From positions 2,356,001 to 2,420,000 of the forward strand of contig JAJGBQ010000005.1 of assembly GCA_022457065.1 (NCBI GenBank): a stretch of 64,000 bases of DNA, read 5' to 3'. The position numbers and the translations under genes are program-made. Below, in pieces: positions 21,679 to 33,325 of this stretch. The notes under the pieces are model-generated. The model saw nothing but the letters and a program-made list of their open reading frames with translations. It was not told the origin of the DNA and ran no database searches. The stretch comes from Curvularia sp. ZM96 (taxonomy: Eukaryota > Ascomycota > Dothideomycetes > Pleosporales > Pleosporaceae). The stretch's first letter is position 1. Each line of letters starts with the position of its first letter.

Positions 21679-23942
21679 ATGTCACTGGACCGATTGAAAC
21701 AGGCTGCCTCCCATATCACTGGGATTGGCTCTCCTCCGCATCCTTTTGACCCCCTCAGCGAAGCGGAAATCAAACAAGCAGTCGCTGTTATCCGTAAGGA
21801 GCATAGCGATGTCTTTTTCAATGCCATCACACTGTGGGAACCACGCAAAGCGGAGATGATGAAGTGGCTCAAAGATCCCGACCACACACCGCGGCCGCAT
21901 CGAGTTGCAGATGTTGTCTGCATTGGCCGCGGTAGCAAGGTATTCGACGGCCAGGTGGACTTAAATGAGGGCAAGATTGTCAGTTGGGCGTTGACCGATG
22001 ACGTGCAACCATTGGTGAGCCTCAACTCAAATTCGGCTGTGGTGAACAGTGTGTTAACCCTATTTTCAGATCACAATGGAAGATCTCCAGATTGTAGAGA
22101 CAATCGTAAGAAAAGATCCCAAGGTCATTGAGCAATGCGGCATCATCGGTATTCCTCCAGAAGACATGCATAAAGTATATTGCGACCGTGAGTTTCTCCA
22201 ACTTCATGACATCCGACTTCTTCTGATGAATATCAGCATGGACCATCGGCTACGATGAGCGCTTTGGCACAAAAGTCCGTCTCCAGCAAGCTCTCATGTA
22301 CTACCGTCCCCACCCAGATGATAGCCAGTACACGTACCCTCTTGACTTCTGTCCCATCTATAACTCTGACACCCAAGAAATCATTCATATCGACGTACCG
22401 CCAGTCAGGAGGCCGCTCAACCAAGCACCGCCAAATAACTACCACGCATCGGCTATCGAGGCTGAGGGTGGATTCAAGACGGACTTAAAGCCTATCAATG
22501 TCACGCAGCCCGAGGGTGTTTCTTTCAAAATGGACGGAAGGTACATCAGCTGGGCAAACTGGAAGCTGCACATTGGCTTCAATTATCGCGAAGGCATAGT
22601 CCTGTCAAATATTACGTTCAACGACAAGGGCACCGTCCGTGATACATTCTGGCGTCTTTCACTTGCGGAGATGGTTGTGCCTTATGGCAACCCAGAGCAT
22701 CCACATCAACGCAAACACGCCTTCGATCTTGGCGAATACGGTGGAGGATATATGACCAACTCACTGAGCCTTGGCTGTGACTGCAAGGGAGCGATCCATT
22801 ACATGGATGCAGCATTCGTAAATCGCGCGGGCCAGCCAACTACGATCAAGAATGCTATCTGCATCCACGAAGAGGATGCTGGTATTCTGTTCAAGCACAC
22901 TGACTTCCGTGATGACAGTGTGACTGTAACCCGCGCACGCAAGCTGATCATCTCGCACATCTTTACCGCTGCAAACTACGAGTACTGTGTATACTGGATC
23001 TTTCATCTGGACGGAACGATACAGCTGGAGATCAAACTCACAGGTATCTTGAACACATATGCTATGCTTCCTGGCGAGGATCTCAAGGGCTGGGGTACCG
23101 AGGTGTATCCAGGTGTCAACGCACACAACCATCAGCACCTATTCTGTATGCGTATCGACCCCAATGTCGACGGACCGGAGAATACCGTCTTCATGGTGGA
23201 TGCGACACGAGGTGATGGAGAGGTCGGCAGTGCAGAGAATAAGTACGGCAACGCCTTCTACGCGAAGAAGACAAAGCTCAGTACCCCTGAGCAGGCTGCA
23301 ACTGATTACAATGGCGCAACGAGCCGGACATGGGAAATGGCTAACACCAACAAACTAAACCCATACAGCAAGAAGCCAGTATCGTACAAATTGGTCAGCA
23401 GAGAGGTGCCAGAGTTGCTACCAAAGCCTGGCAGCTTGGTATGGAAGAGGGCTGGTTTTGCAAGACATGCTGTGCATGTCACAAAGTGTGAGTTTTCTCA
23501 CAATCTGGTCGCAAAACGCAATAGACACTAACGTTCACCAGATGATGACAGCCAGATCCATCCAGCAGGCCGACATGTTCCCCAAACTTCTGGTGAGCCC
23601 TCTCAAGGAATTCCCGCCTGGATTGCAGCGAACCCCAACGAGAACCTCGACAACACCGACGTAGTGCTATGGCACACTTTTGGTATCACTCATTTCCCCT
23701 CTCCAGAGGACTTCCCAATCATGCCTGCTGAGCCAATGACACTTCTACTGCGACCTCGCAACTTCTTTACTCGTAACCCATGCTTGGACATCCCGCCTAG
23801 CTACTGCAGCGTGCCGAGCGGGGTGAAGCAGGGCAATACGCTTGTAGACAAGCTGAGTCGAATGGCATTTGGAGAAGAGAAGAAGACGGAGGCACCGCCT
23901 GCAACATGTTGCTCTGATCAGAAATTTGGCGCCGGTGTCTGA
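21679..23942 (+). CDS. Copper amine oxidase (topaquinone enzyme)
   Basis: Exons 21679-22014, 22070-22187, 22237-23487 and 23542-23942 give 701 residues. The N-terminal N2/N3 domains are followed by the large catalytic domain. Catalytic features are visible: Tyr399 in TAANYEYCVYW is the TPQ precursor, and Asp315 in HAFDLGEYGGGY is the general base, with the usual 84-residue spacing. Copper ligands are His450 and His452 (NHQHLF) and His619 (ITHFPSPED). The enzyme oxidises primary amines to aldehydes with release of H2O2 and ammonia, letting fungi use amines as nitrogen source. No signal peptide; family members are often peroxisomal, but the C-terminus GAGV is not a PTS1. Introns of 55, 49 and 54 nt have GTGAGC/GTGAGT donors. 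A TATA box suggests inducible expression. Confidence 0.95.
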
Positions 23943-23999
23943 ATCGACATGATAAGAGAGAATAGAGATTTGTGGAAATTGTAATTCGATTACGTTAAT

Positions 24000-25250
24000 G
24001 AAAAATCCGCCTTGCTAATCTTTTCAAACCACGATATTAGTACCAACAATGAAACTTTTATAATCCATCTATTATTATAGGTTTAAAAACATATAGACCA
24101 GCAATTAGCGGTTCGATTCAAAAATCCCCCTCCCTTCAAATACTACATTCTTCTCTCGCCACTCACAATATTTCTATCTCCCGTTGCCAAATACTCGCCC
24201 AAATATATTCAGTCTTGGTTTCTAATTCACCTCTATTACACAAATATATCCACATGTTAAATTCACTCTTTTTCGACTCCTCTACAATGATATTCTTTTC
24301 ATGCCCTCTCTTCCTCTCTGTTACTCCTATTCCCTTTGCTGTTCTCAACTACGCAATGCTTCGTCAATCTCTTAATAATTCTCAAAAACTTCCTCCCACT
24401 TCACCTTCCCTATGCAGACCCGATACAGCTTCTACATATCGCTCTCTTCAACTGCCTTTCTTTGCGCATAGTTAACATCGCTCTTCAGCTATTCTAGGAA
24501 CGCCGTTTAAGCATACTCTTCTACAGGCCCACGCCACCCTTTCGCTAGCGGCATAATACTTTACCGTACCCACTCTGCTTCTATCACTTCCTACCGCCTG
24601 TTTAACCTGCTAAACTAAGCTTGGTATCGTATTACTATACATAGTTTCTATGAACTCTACCTATAATAGATAAAACGCCTCTGTTCGATTCAGACACCCC
24701 TATACTATTCTGAATATTTATAAGCGATACTAGCTAACTTCCTCGTAGCCAGTCTTCGCTTATAATAACATGGACTACCTAAGGAAAACGACGCTACACC
24801 ACGTGCTAGAAGTCGCATATCTACTAGTCCTCCTTAGAATATAGTCTTTCTCTCTCTTTTATCTCTCGCTTATAATCCGGCTATATAAGGTCTTATATAT
24901 CTTTATATTAAAAGACAATCTTAAGCTATTATACCTAGCATAGGGAGTTCGTAGCGTAGTGTTTGTCTCTAGCAAAACCTCCAGCAAGTAGCCAAGTACT
25001 ATTAACACGGCACTAGCAGTCTAGGTCTAACTAAAATAGTTTGCTAGTCTTATAATAAAGCGTAGCTAAAATTTGTATAAGTTAAAAGAGCGTTGTTCTA
25101 CTATAGGAGCGAAGCATGTAAATCTACAGCTTAATAGGAAGCTTGCTAAAGGTTAGAAAAGCTACACGCGTGTAGTTCGTAGTACAGTTAAGTTAGACGT
25201 ATTGCGCGAATAGTGTAATGTCTCTAAAGCGAATGTCGCACAGAGGTGTT
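24000..25250. mobile_element. TA-rich degenerate island, probable RIP-mutated repeat relic
   Basis: The sequence switches abruptly to low GC with very many TA dinucleotides (for example around 24840-25080) and stop codons in every frame. Clean coding-type composition returns near 25250. This pattern is typical of transposon copies mutated by repeat-induced point mutation in ascomycetes. No intact ORF, terminal repeat or transposase motif survives, so the element class is unknown. The boundaries are approximate and were judged by eye, and no RIP index was computed. Confidence 0.6.
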
Positions 25251-25608
25251 AGTTTACAGTCCATTCTCCAGGACGTGGGGGAACAAAGTGGGCCATAACC
25301 ATAAATGAACCTTGGCGCTTAGATGCGACGAAGTACGGAGTAGCAGAGAGAATATAATGTTAAAACGCGCCGATGACGTCCCCCACGGCAGCTCTCACTA
25401 GCTCCGACGCTAGGTCCAAGCTTCTACCACCGCCATCTTTTCCCCTCCATGTCCGCAGGTGCGACTAATGGTTCAATACCCAAATCTACGCAATGATATA
25501 ACCCGAGAAGCCTCTTTATCCTATCTTGGTCACCCAGCACCTTTTGCGTCGCGTCCCATACCCGAGGATGTTCTGGGCGATATCAATCATCCATCCCTCA
25601 AACCAGCA

Positions 25609-26636
25609 ATGCCCCGCGCATTCCCACCAGTAGAACAAGATGTCACGACCAAACGACGAAGTGCGCCGCAAAGCGCTCTCTCGGCCTCTGTTATCGAAAG
25701 CGTAGCAGGATTTAGCGCTGGTGTCGTTTCCTGTCTAGCTGCGCACCCACTTGATCTTCTCAAGAATCGTCTGCAGCTCAACACGACCAGCAGATCGCGA
25801 CCCGGAGACTCGTTCCGGATACTACGCAATGTAATCAGGGATGAAGGCGGTGCAAAAGCTCTATACAGGGGACTGTGGCCAAACCTATTGGGTAACAGTC
25901 TTGGATGGGGTCTCTATTTCCTCTTCTATGGAAACTTGAAAGACCTTTTCCAGAGTAGACGGCAAAAGGGCGAACACCTTGGGAGCGCAGAGTTCTTCTC
26001 CGCGAGCATCATTGCTGGTACGTTTGGCTCTTCCAGTCGTTGAGAGCGACTGGCTAACGCTTTGTTCTAGGTCTTCTCACTGGTGCTTGTACAAACCCCA
26101 TTTGGGTGGTGAAAACACGCATGCTTGAACGCGGTGCCAATCACCCGTCTGCATACAAGTCTATGGCTGTTGGGCTTCGTCATGTATACGAAACGCGTGG
26201 GCTGAAGGGGCTATGGGCAGGTTTCCTGCCTTCTTCCCTCGGTGTTTTACATGGTGCTGTTCAATTCAGCATTTATGAGAACATGAAGAAGAGACGAGCT
26301 ATGCATATTGGTGGGCAGGACAAACTCAGCAACTGGGAATACGTGTACATGAGTGGTGGAAGCAAACTTCTTGCTGGCGCCATCACGTATCCGTACCAGC
26401 CGATCAGAGCGAGATTGCAACAGTATAATGCTGCGCAGCAGTACAATGGGTTGCTTGATGTCTTGAAGAAGACATATCAGAACGAAGGTTTTTTGGCATT
26501 TTACAAGGGTGTTATTCCTAATACGCTTCGCGTCATCCCGACTACGATTGTTACGTTCTTGGTTTATGAGAACACAAAGCTGTACCTACCAAAGGTCTTT
26601 GCGGATGATGAGCAGCAGTTTCATGAAGAAGACTAG
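25609..26636 (+). CDS. Mitochondrial carrier, FAD/folate transporter (Flx1-like)
   Basis: Exons 25609-26017 and 26071-26636 give 324 residues from ATG 25609 (MPRAFPPVEQD). An in-frame ATG at 25468 would add 47 residues without carrier similarity, so the shorter form, closer to yeast Flx1 length, is preferred. Three mitochondrial carrier repeats are visible, each with a P-x-[DN]-x-[LIV]-[KR] signature or variant: HPLDLLKNRLQL, NPIWVVKTRM and YPYQPIRARL. The NPIWVVKTRM form of repeat 2 is characteristic of the FAD/folate/NAD carrier branch, which exchanges flavin or pyrimidine-containing cofactors across the inner mitochondrial membrane. LWPNLLGNSLGWGLYFLFYG also fits this branch. Exact substrate is inference. 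The 53-nt intron has GTACGT and CTAAC. Confidence 0.88.
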
Positions 26637-27044
26637 ATCCTGTATGCACGACTTGGACCAGCAGACTACGTGTAGTTACATACCTGCTGTATTCTTCATT
26701 CCTACTCCATACATGTAGATGCAATTGGATGATATCAATAGTTTCCGTTCCACACCAGGCAAATTTTCTAGAATGGCACAAGAGCAATACCGAGTCTCGA
26801 GTGCAAGAGATCGATAAACACTAGGTAGCGTCATGCAACTGGCTAGACACAAACACTCAAGACACGTGTTAGCGCGTTTGGCTTATCGATAGAGGAATTG
26901 TTCCCTGGGCCAAACTGTCCTCATCGCCTCGGACCCGACTCCACATCACCACGACTTGCGCAACTCCAAAGCGACACAGCAAACAAATCCACTCGCTACC
27001 CTTGCTGTATTCGGTGACTGCGTCAAAAAACATCTGAGCCTACC

Positions 27045-27653
27045 ATGGAGTCACTGGATACCTTCACGCTCCTCCCTCTCGAACTGGACCCCGCTACACA
27101 GTCCATTGCCGCACCCCAGAGCACTAGCAACGTCCTCGAGAAAGAGCTCGCTGCTCTCAACAACCTGCACAGCAATTTGCTCCAAGCCGAAACACCTACG
27201 GCAACGCCGCCACCGCCGGTTCCCGTCAACCCCAAGCGATCCGCCCAGATTGGCAAACTACGTGAACAAGGCAATGCGGAGTTCAGAAAAGGCAACCACG
27301 ATGGCGCTGCCAAATTCTATACACTTGCCATCGACATGGCGCTCGCGCGCCCGGCGTGGGAACCCTCAGGCCTGGTGAGGGAGGAGCTCTCAGGACTGCT
27401 TAGCAACCGCGCGCAGGCCAACATGGCACAACAGAAGTGGGTAGAAGGCGCCATAGATGCCGAGGCTTCGGTGGAAATGAAGAAGGTTGGTAATGCAAAG
27501 GCTTGGTGGAGGCGCGGCAAGTGCTTGCTCGAGATGGGCAGGCTAGAAGAGGCGGCGCAATGGGTAAAGCAGGGCTTGGAGTTTGAGGCAACCGAGCAAG
27601 ACCTTGTCGGTCTGAAAGACGAGATTGAAAAGAAGCAGAAGGGTGTCATGTAG
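27045..27653 (+). CDS. TPR protein, probable Sec72-like translocation subunit
   Basis: This is an intronless 202-residue protein. The N-terminus (MESLDTFTLLPLELDPATQS) is followed by a Pro-rich linker and then about three TPR units from ~67 to 195: KLREQGNAEFRKGNHDGAAK, SNRAQANMAQQKWVEGAIDA and AWWRRGKCLLEMGRLEEAAQ. This layout matches fungal Sec72, the cytosolic subunit of the Sec62/63 post-translational ER translocon that recruits Hsp70 (Ssa1) to the channel. Other small TPR co-chaperones could look similar, but the short N-terminal strand region followed by a TPR domain favours Sec72. It converges with the oxidoreductase downstream. Confidence 0.7.
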   Translation: MESLDTFTLLPLELDPATQSIAAPQSTSNVLEKELAALNNLHSNLLQAETPTATPPPPVPVNPKRSAQIGKLREQGNAEFRKGNHDGAAKFYTLAIDMALARPAWEPSGLVREELSGLLSNRAQANMAQQKWVEGAIDAEASVEMKKVGNAKAWWRRGKCLLEMGRLEEAAQWVKQGLEFEATEQDLVGLKDEIEKKQKGVM

Positions 27654-28052
27654 AGTTACGTAGCTGGAGATTGTCGTGCACATATACCCTGGTTTGAAGA
27701 GATGGATTTGTCACTTGGGAGGTAAATCAGCCTACTACTGTGGCAACACACAAGTGCTAGGGGAAGAGGCATTGCAGGGCGTTCGGAGTGGAGGGGTTTG
27801 GATTACGCATATGTGGAATATCAGCCGTGCGGACTTTGGAAGGCTTCCACACTTGCTCCTAACTGGGGGCACGTTTCTTACAACCTTGCTTTCGTCCATT
27901 TCTTGTTCACGCTTTTGAGCCTCCAGGCGATGGGAGTGACCACGTACTGGCTCAGTTTTCTTATTGTATTACAGTTATGAAACTTTCATCTGCCACTCCT
28001 CACTCAATTCTTCCTTCATAATGTTGAGCCCAATACTGACCTCCACAGCTTC
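27654..28052. other. Convergent intergenic region
   Basis: This 400-bp interval holds the 3' ends of the Sec72-like and oxidoreductase genes. Nothing else seen. Confidence 0.45.
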
Positions 28053-29498
28053 CTAGGCAGCGCGTGGCTGCACACTGCCGAATAGTGACACCAGGCCCTC
28101 ATTCATCGTTGGATGTGTAACAATCATATCTGCGATGCTCGTATACGGCAAGCCAGAAGTCATCGCCAACTGAACCACTGGCAGCATCTCTCCAGCACGC
28201 GGTCCGAGGGCAGTGAAGCCCAGGATCGAATCGTTTGTTGCACTCACGAGCGCCTTTGCAAAGCCTCGCGTGGCACCCATTGTCCGCGTCCGCAAGAAAG
28301 CAGCCATGGGAAGTTTGGCAAGACGGTATTCAATACCGGCCTTCTTCGCCTCCTTCTCACTCAAACCCACATGGGCAAGTTCAGGATCCGTATACAGTGT
28401 ATATGGCACTTGGCGGCCCTTTGTCGATCTTTGAGAGCCCTTGTTGAGTAGCAAGTCGCGTACGATTCTGAAGTCGTCGAAGCCGATGTGAGTGAAGTGA
28501 GGGGAACCAGCGCAGTCCCCTACGGCAAAGACACCAGAGATGTTTGTGCGGAGGTACTCGTCGACCTTGACATGACCCGTAGATGTCAGTTCGACGCCTA
28601 CATCTTGTAGTCCAGCATCTTCAGTATTTGGAAGGCGGCCACTGGCAACCAACAGGTGACTGCCGTTGATATCGACCGCTTGGCCCTTGGTAAAAGCACT
28701 CAACGTCACATTTTCGCCCGAGACGCCCTTGACGGCATGAACCTGCGTATCAGTGAAAAATTCCACGCCCTCGTCCTTCAACACCTCCACCAACGCCTCC
28801 GAAACATCCTCATCTTCCGCCTTCAAAATTTGCTCTCCCCTCTCGACTACCGACACCTTACTGCCAAACCTTCGAAAAGCCTGCGCAAACTCCACCCCCA
28901 CATACCCACCACCCAGAATAGCAAGGTGCTTCGGAACGCAATCCAGCTCCAGAATCTCAACATGCGTCAGTGGCTTCGCAGCCTCGAGCCCTTGGATTCT
29001 ACTGTCGCACTTGGCCCGGGATCCCAAACAAAGTATGATATTGTCCGCCGTGAGCAACTTCTTCCCTGATCCATCTTGAGAATCCACCTCAACCACCTTA
29101 CTTCCACTGTCATTGATAGCCATCAAGCGCGCATGTCCCAGCACCAACTCCGCGCCCGACTTCTCAAACACACCCCTATGCATATCCAGCAGACCACCCA
29201 CCATGTCCCTCTTTCGCCCTCTCACCGCCTGCATATCCACCTGCACATCCCCCACTTCACGCTGTCCGAACTTCAGCAACCCTGTGCTAACATTCTGTCG
29301 TGCAGAGTGCGCAACTTGAGCAGAGTGAATGAAGTTTTTGGATGGCAAGCAGGCGATGTTAGGACAGGAGCCGCCGAGGTACTTGTGTTCGATTACGGCG
29401 GTGCGCGCGTTGAGGGTCGAGGAGAGGGTCCAGCAGATGTATTTTCCGGCTTCGCCTGAGCCGAGGGAGATGGTATGGTAATGGGTTGGGGATGTCAT
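28053..29498 (-). CDS. Class I pyridine nucleotide-disulfide oxidoreductase (mercuric reductase-like)
   Basis: This is an intronless 481-residue flavoenzyme. The N-terminal FAD motif reads ISLGSGEAGKY. It is followed by the redox-active cysteines Cys45 and Cys50 in GGSCPNIACLPSKN, the NAD(P)-binding LAILGGGYVGVEFAQAF (~195-211), the second FAD motif VFAVGDCAGSP, and the C-terminal His462/Glu467 pair in THPTMNEGL. All catalytic elements of the glutathione reductase/lipoamide dehydrogenase/mercuric reductase fold are intact. It lacks the N-terminal heavy-metal domain and the C-terminal vicinal cysteines of true mercuric reductase, so mercury reduction is unlikely. Substrate unknown; the closest fungal type is annotated 'mercuric reductase-like' or dihydrolipoamide dehydrogenase-like. 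There is no signal peptide, and it is probably cytosolic. Confidence 0.88.
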   Translation of the reverse strand: MTSPTHYHTISLGSGEAGKYICWTLSSTLNARTAVIEHKYLGGSCPNIACLPSKNFIHSAQVAHSARQNVSTGLLKFGQREVGDVQVDMQAVRGRKRDMVGGLLDMHRGVFEKSGAELVLGHARLMAINDSGSKVVEVDSQDGSGKKLLTADNIILCLGSRAKCDSRIQGLEAAKPLTHVEILELDCVPKHLAILGGGYVGVEFAQAFRRFGSKVSVVERGEQILKAEDEDVSEALVEVLKDEGVEFFTDTQVHAVKGVSGENVTLSAFTKGQAVDINGSHLLVASGRLPNTEDAGLQDVGVELTSTGHVKVDEYLRTNISGVFAVGDCAGSPHFTHIGFDDFRIVRDLLLNKGSQRSTKGRQVPYTLYTDPELAHVGLSEKEAKKAGIEYRLAKLPMAAFLRTRTMGATRGFAKALVSATNDSILGFTALGPRAGEMLPVVQLAMTSGLPYTSIADMIVTHPTMNEGLVSLFGSVQPRAA

Positions 29499-30136
29499 TG
29501 TCTCTTTTTCTTAGGCAAGAGGTTGGAACTTGGTACGTATGGGGCTTGTTGAAAAGAAGAAAGAACGACGAGGTTGAGTAGTTCACCGTAATGGTGTGAC
29601 CCGAAGGTTGTTTTCATATTCCATGTCACTCTCTTTGAGATTGCAGTTGGTCAGGCCATTACTGCAGCAGCCATCCCGTGGCATATTATCAGTCGTCGCT
29701 GACGAAGCAGGTTTCCTCTTTACTCTGTCGACAATATCGTAGTTCATTTACCCCGCAATCGCTCAATCCGCATGTTGTTCGTCGCGATGCAAGATAGTTA
29801 CTTAGTGTGGAAAGCAGTACTAAGCCGTGGACATGCTGAGTCACGCTTCGCAGCAAAAGAAGAGCCACTCCACTCCTATGGCATCATAACACTGGATTCT
29901 CGTCATGTGATAGGCATGATATGGAGGAAATGAGTATTCATTCTCAGAGGAAGAAAAAAGAAAAAAGACGCTAAATCGCAGATAGCATAATCATACAGGA
30001 GTAAATCGGCAACCAACACATATTTCAAGATAGCTCCCAGTTTCCCAAGATGCCCATAATCAGAAGCAAGAGATGGAAACAAATGATCGCCCGGCAATGC
30101 TGGAATGAGGACGCGCTGAATGTGCATCCTCAACGG
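29499..30136. other. Intergenic region
   Basis: This 640-bp gap between two minus-strand genes holds the oxidoreductase promoter and the MARVEL gene 3' flank. An A-rich patch with AGAAAAAAGA-like runs lies near 29945-29970. No gene found. Confidence 0.4.
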
Positions 30137-31225
30137 TTATAGCCTTTCTGGTCCGCCGCTGAAACTATATCCACTTCCTGTATGGCTGGGCTGCCTGTCT
30201 ATGCCGCCTAGCGACGACATTCCCGCTCCGGCATCTCTTCGATATTCCTCATATCCACCAGGGCTCAGCGCGTCAATGCCAGCGGTACTGCTGACTCTGC
30301 TGTGGCTGGAGTAATCGGCATATGGCGGCACAGTTCTTCCCTCGCCCCAGCTCAGCGGTCGTCCTGGGTGCCTGCCCTCGTCTGTTTCAGTCGAGTGAAG
30401 TAAGGCATACTCGTCCTCCTGCTGGTTCCCGCCATGTTCGGTGCGCTGGTCGAGAGAATCCGTCGAGTCGCGGCCGTTTCCAGTTTCAATCTCAGTGGAC
30501 CAAGCTGCGTCCTTGGGGTTGTTGTAGGTCGAATCACCAGACGCGTAGTGGGGGTTCTCGGACGAGGATTGATATGGCATGACGCCTTCACGGAGGAATT
30601 TGTGCATGTAGTAGCCGGATATTGCCGTAGTAATGGCAAAGAAGAGGCTAAGAAGGAAGGTTAGTCAACTTGTAAAAGAAGCTGCGTTCAGTGTACGGGC
30701 GAAGTACTTACAATACCATCGCTCCCATGCCGACAGCTGCCTTACTGACGCTGCACTTGGCTTCGTCACCGTACAAAAATGTTGTGCAGTTCCGGTCGTC
30801 GTCCGGAATCTTGGCCTTCTTCGCACCTTCTATAATTCCGTGAGCGTTCCACGTTGCTACCGCAACAAAAGCCGCAAACCACAGGATTGTGTACAAGACG
30901 TCGACGGCGAGGAAAGCATAGGCCGAGGCGAATCGTTGGGCGCGGGACCACATGGGTACCATTGTGAGGTAGATGATGGCTGGTATGGAAAGGAAGCACT
31001 GTATCACACATTGTCAGCCTCAGTCCCAGACTCGGAGATGGCATTACGTCTGCGAAGACGGCCGGTACAACTGACCATGGCAAAAAAGTACCTAGTTGCT
31101 CCGCCAATCTCTCCATCCTTGGTCATAACTGTAATGGTCAAGCATGCTGCGATAAAGACGAATATGGCCTGAAAGCAGTGGGCCACGACCTTGCATTTCT
31201 GGATATACGACTGTGGTATCCGCAT
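30137..31225 (-). CDS. MARVEL-domain four-helix membrane protein
   Basis: Exons 31076-31225, 30712-30998 and 30137-30647 give 315 residues. Four membrane helices are visible: VVAHCFQAIFVFIAACLTIT, YFFAMCFLSIPAIIYLTMVP, AFLAVDVLYTILWFAAFVAV and a fourth across the last splice junction ending FFAITTAISGYYM. A conserved-looking loop with CTTFLYGDEAKC lies between helices 3 and 4. The C-terminal ~145 residues are a hydrophilic, disordered, Ser/Gly/Tyr-rich tail. This is the layout of fungal MARVEL proteins, which are associated with cholesterol/ergosterol-rich plasma-membrane or vesicle domains. Introns are 77 nt (GTCAGT) and 64 nt (GTAAGT). Function not known in detail. Confidence 0.87.
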
Positions 31226-33325
31226 CTTGTGTTCGATGTTCTGTGCGCCGTTTCTTAGAAGCTACGGATGTGTGTCGCTGCAGCGGTCGCCGTCGTCGCT
31301 TCGGTGGTGGACAAAGGACAGAGAAAAAAGGGCGCGACAGGTAGACTGTAAACACAACACAACGGAACTAGCTGGTCAGCCTTGTGGCGGCGGGATACGT
31401 GACGGCGCTCGGGAAGTCCGGCGGTGGGACCGAGAGTCGTAGGCAACCTTGTTTTCGGTGCTTTGTCTGTGCAAACGATAGCCAGCAGCCGTCAAAAGGC
31501 CAATAAACAAAAAACAACGCTGGATGTAACGACTGGCGTGAGTGTGTGCGTGTGTGGTCTGGTAGAGCGAGGGGCAGTGTCGAGAGGCGGTGATTGCAAG
31601 GCTCCGGTTGTCAGACACATGCAAAGTCTCAGCCTCAGCTTGGGGATCCACCACTGTTGCTAGTCGTGTGTCCCCGCTGCGCGACTGTCTGCCCAGCTAC
31701 CGCTGCAGGGGATGTGTCTAACCCGGCAACCAGACCCAGTAGCGCCACAGCCGTTTATTAATAGAGGGGAGCTGGACCTACAAAGAAAACGCGTTCCTAG
31801 CTGGCGACGTTGCTGTTTCCGTACACTTGATACGCGCGATGACGACGACCGTCGGCCATATGTTCCTGCGAAGGCAGTCTGGGTCGCAGTTCGATCTTCG
31901 GTTGACTTTGTCTTGCTTTTCTTCATCTGAACTGGCCCAGCACCATGTGCCATCGCATGCCTCGTGCGCCTGCTGGCATGCGCCACAAGCGTCTTGTCCA
32001 GAAGTAGGCGTTCTGCTTTGCAGCTGGCCAGCGTCCGCGCACAGCCACATGTCAGCCCTCGCATTACCTCACCGCGACTATTATAACCTCGGCTTCAGTA
32101 ATGGCCATGGCAGTGGCAGTACCGACCGTCCACTTTTGCTTTGATGATCGCCGGTGAAAGGATGTTTCCATACCAAGGTGATACAAGGCACTAGTTGTGC
32201 TGAATCAGTCGATATTGGGGCTGGACCTGGCTCTCCTTTTGCTAGCATGTCACTCAGCGCCGGCTCGCATTACTAGGCAGAAAGCGAAGCTGAGAGCGCC
32301 CAACAAAGCCTCAAGCACAAACTCCACCCCTGGTATCTTGAATTTTCATGTCTGAGCTCAGACAACCAACAGTCCCATCATCAGGGCAACGAGGCATCGT
32401 AGAACCGTCTGGCGTCACCGTCATCGTGCGCGTAGATTTGCGTGCTTTGCTCGACTACGCATCCAGCTATCTTGTCTCGATATCGAACTTGATATCGGAG
32501 ATGACGAATGAAAATTGCTGTTGGCATCTGTTTAGGAGGCGCAGAAGTAAGAGAGTCATGCACCTTTCAGCCTGATGCCGGCATCATTCATTGAAAAGAG
32601 TCCTTACTATGGGCCTGTTCGTTCGTATGCGGCTATGCCCCTATTACTGGCGTAAGAAGCATTCGTCAGGCTTCGAACTTCCCAAGAAGCATGGGCTACT
32701 GTCGGACGAGTAATCCTCAGCGTGTCGCAGAACGGAGTTAATCAATCATTCCGAGAAAGCACCCGTTTATGATGGATTATTCGCTGAGCTGCAGTCATCC
32801 GTCATGCGGTGCAGGTCGTGCGAGAAGAACGATGTGTTGTCTGGTGCAACAACGACAGAGGCAAGCTGATTCCGAGTTTAGGTGAGTCTTGGCCCACCTC
32901 ATCCCTGTCATTCGCCCATCACCCACGTGGCTCGGCAACAGTGCATCCTCAACATGTAGTCGTTCCATCGCAGATCTCCCGCAACGTTTTATGGAGACCG
33001 TCAGCAATATTGAAACATCACAATCACTTCGCTTCTTTCCTGCTGCGTCTGGAGTGCTCTAATACCCACTTGGCGTGTTCCCCCACTTCGGAGCGCACCC
33101 GCTCACGCGCAGTAGCTCATACTAATCAATTCCTGCCAACCTTGCCGGCGATTATATGTTTTGTAATCAAAAATAAATCCGGGGCAAACATGACGGGCAC
33201 CTCAGAGGAAACGCGTCAATCGTCTGTGATCTTGTTCCACGACATGTTTGGCCTTTCTTTAAGTCACTAGACGAGATAACAACGCCCTTCGCGGCCAACC
33301 TTCCTTGCCGTCTTTTAGAAGCCAG
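31226..33325. other. Intergenic region with MARVEL and GST promoters
   Basis: This 2.1-kb stretch lies between divergent genes. Several overlapping frames (for example minus 31660-32064, plus 32809-33270) are unsupported by domain or splice evidence. The transferase frame at its right end is open back to 33263, and a small 5' exon for it may exist near 33190-33221. Confidence 0.4.

Noticed and set aside
24110..24125. GGTTCGATTC, resembling a tRNA B box (a similar GTTCGATTC occurs near 24685)
   Set aside because: No A box, anticodon stem or acceptor stem can be folded around either copy; probably chance, or at most a decayed tRNA-derived repeat.
28053..29498. True mercuric reductase
   Set aside because: It lacks the N-terminal metal-binding domain and the C-terminal vicinal cysteines; only the general disulfide-reductase fold is supported.
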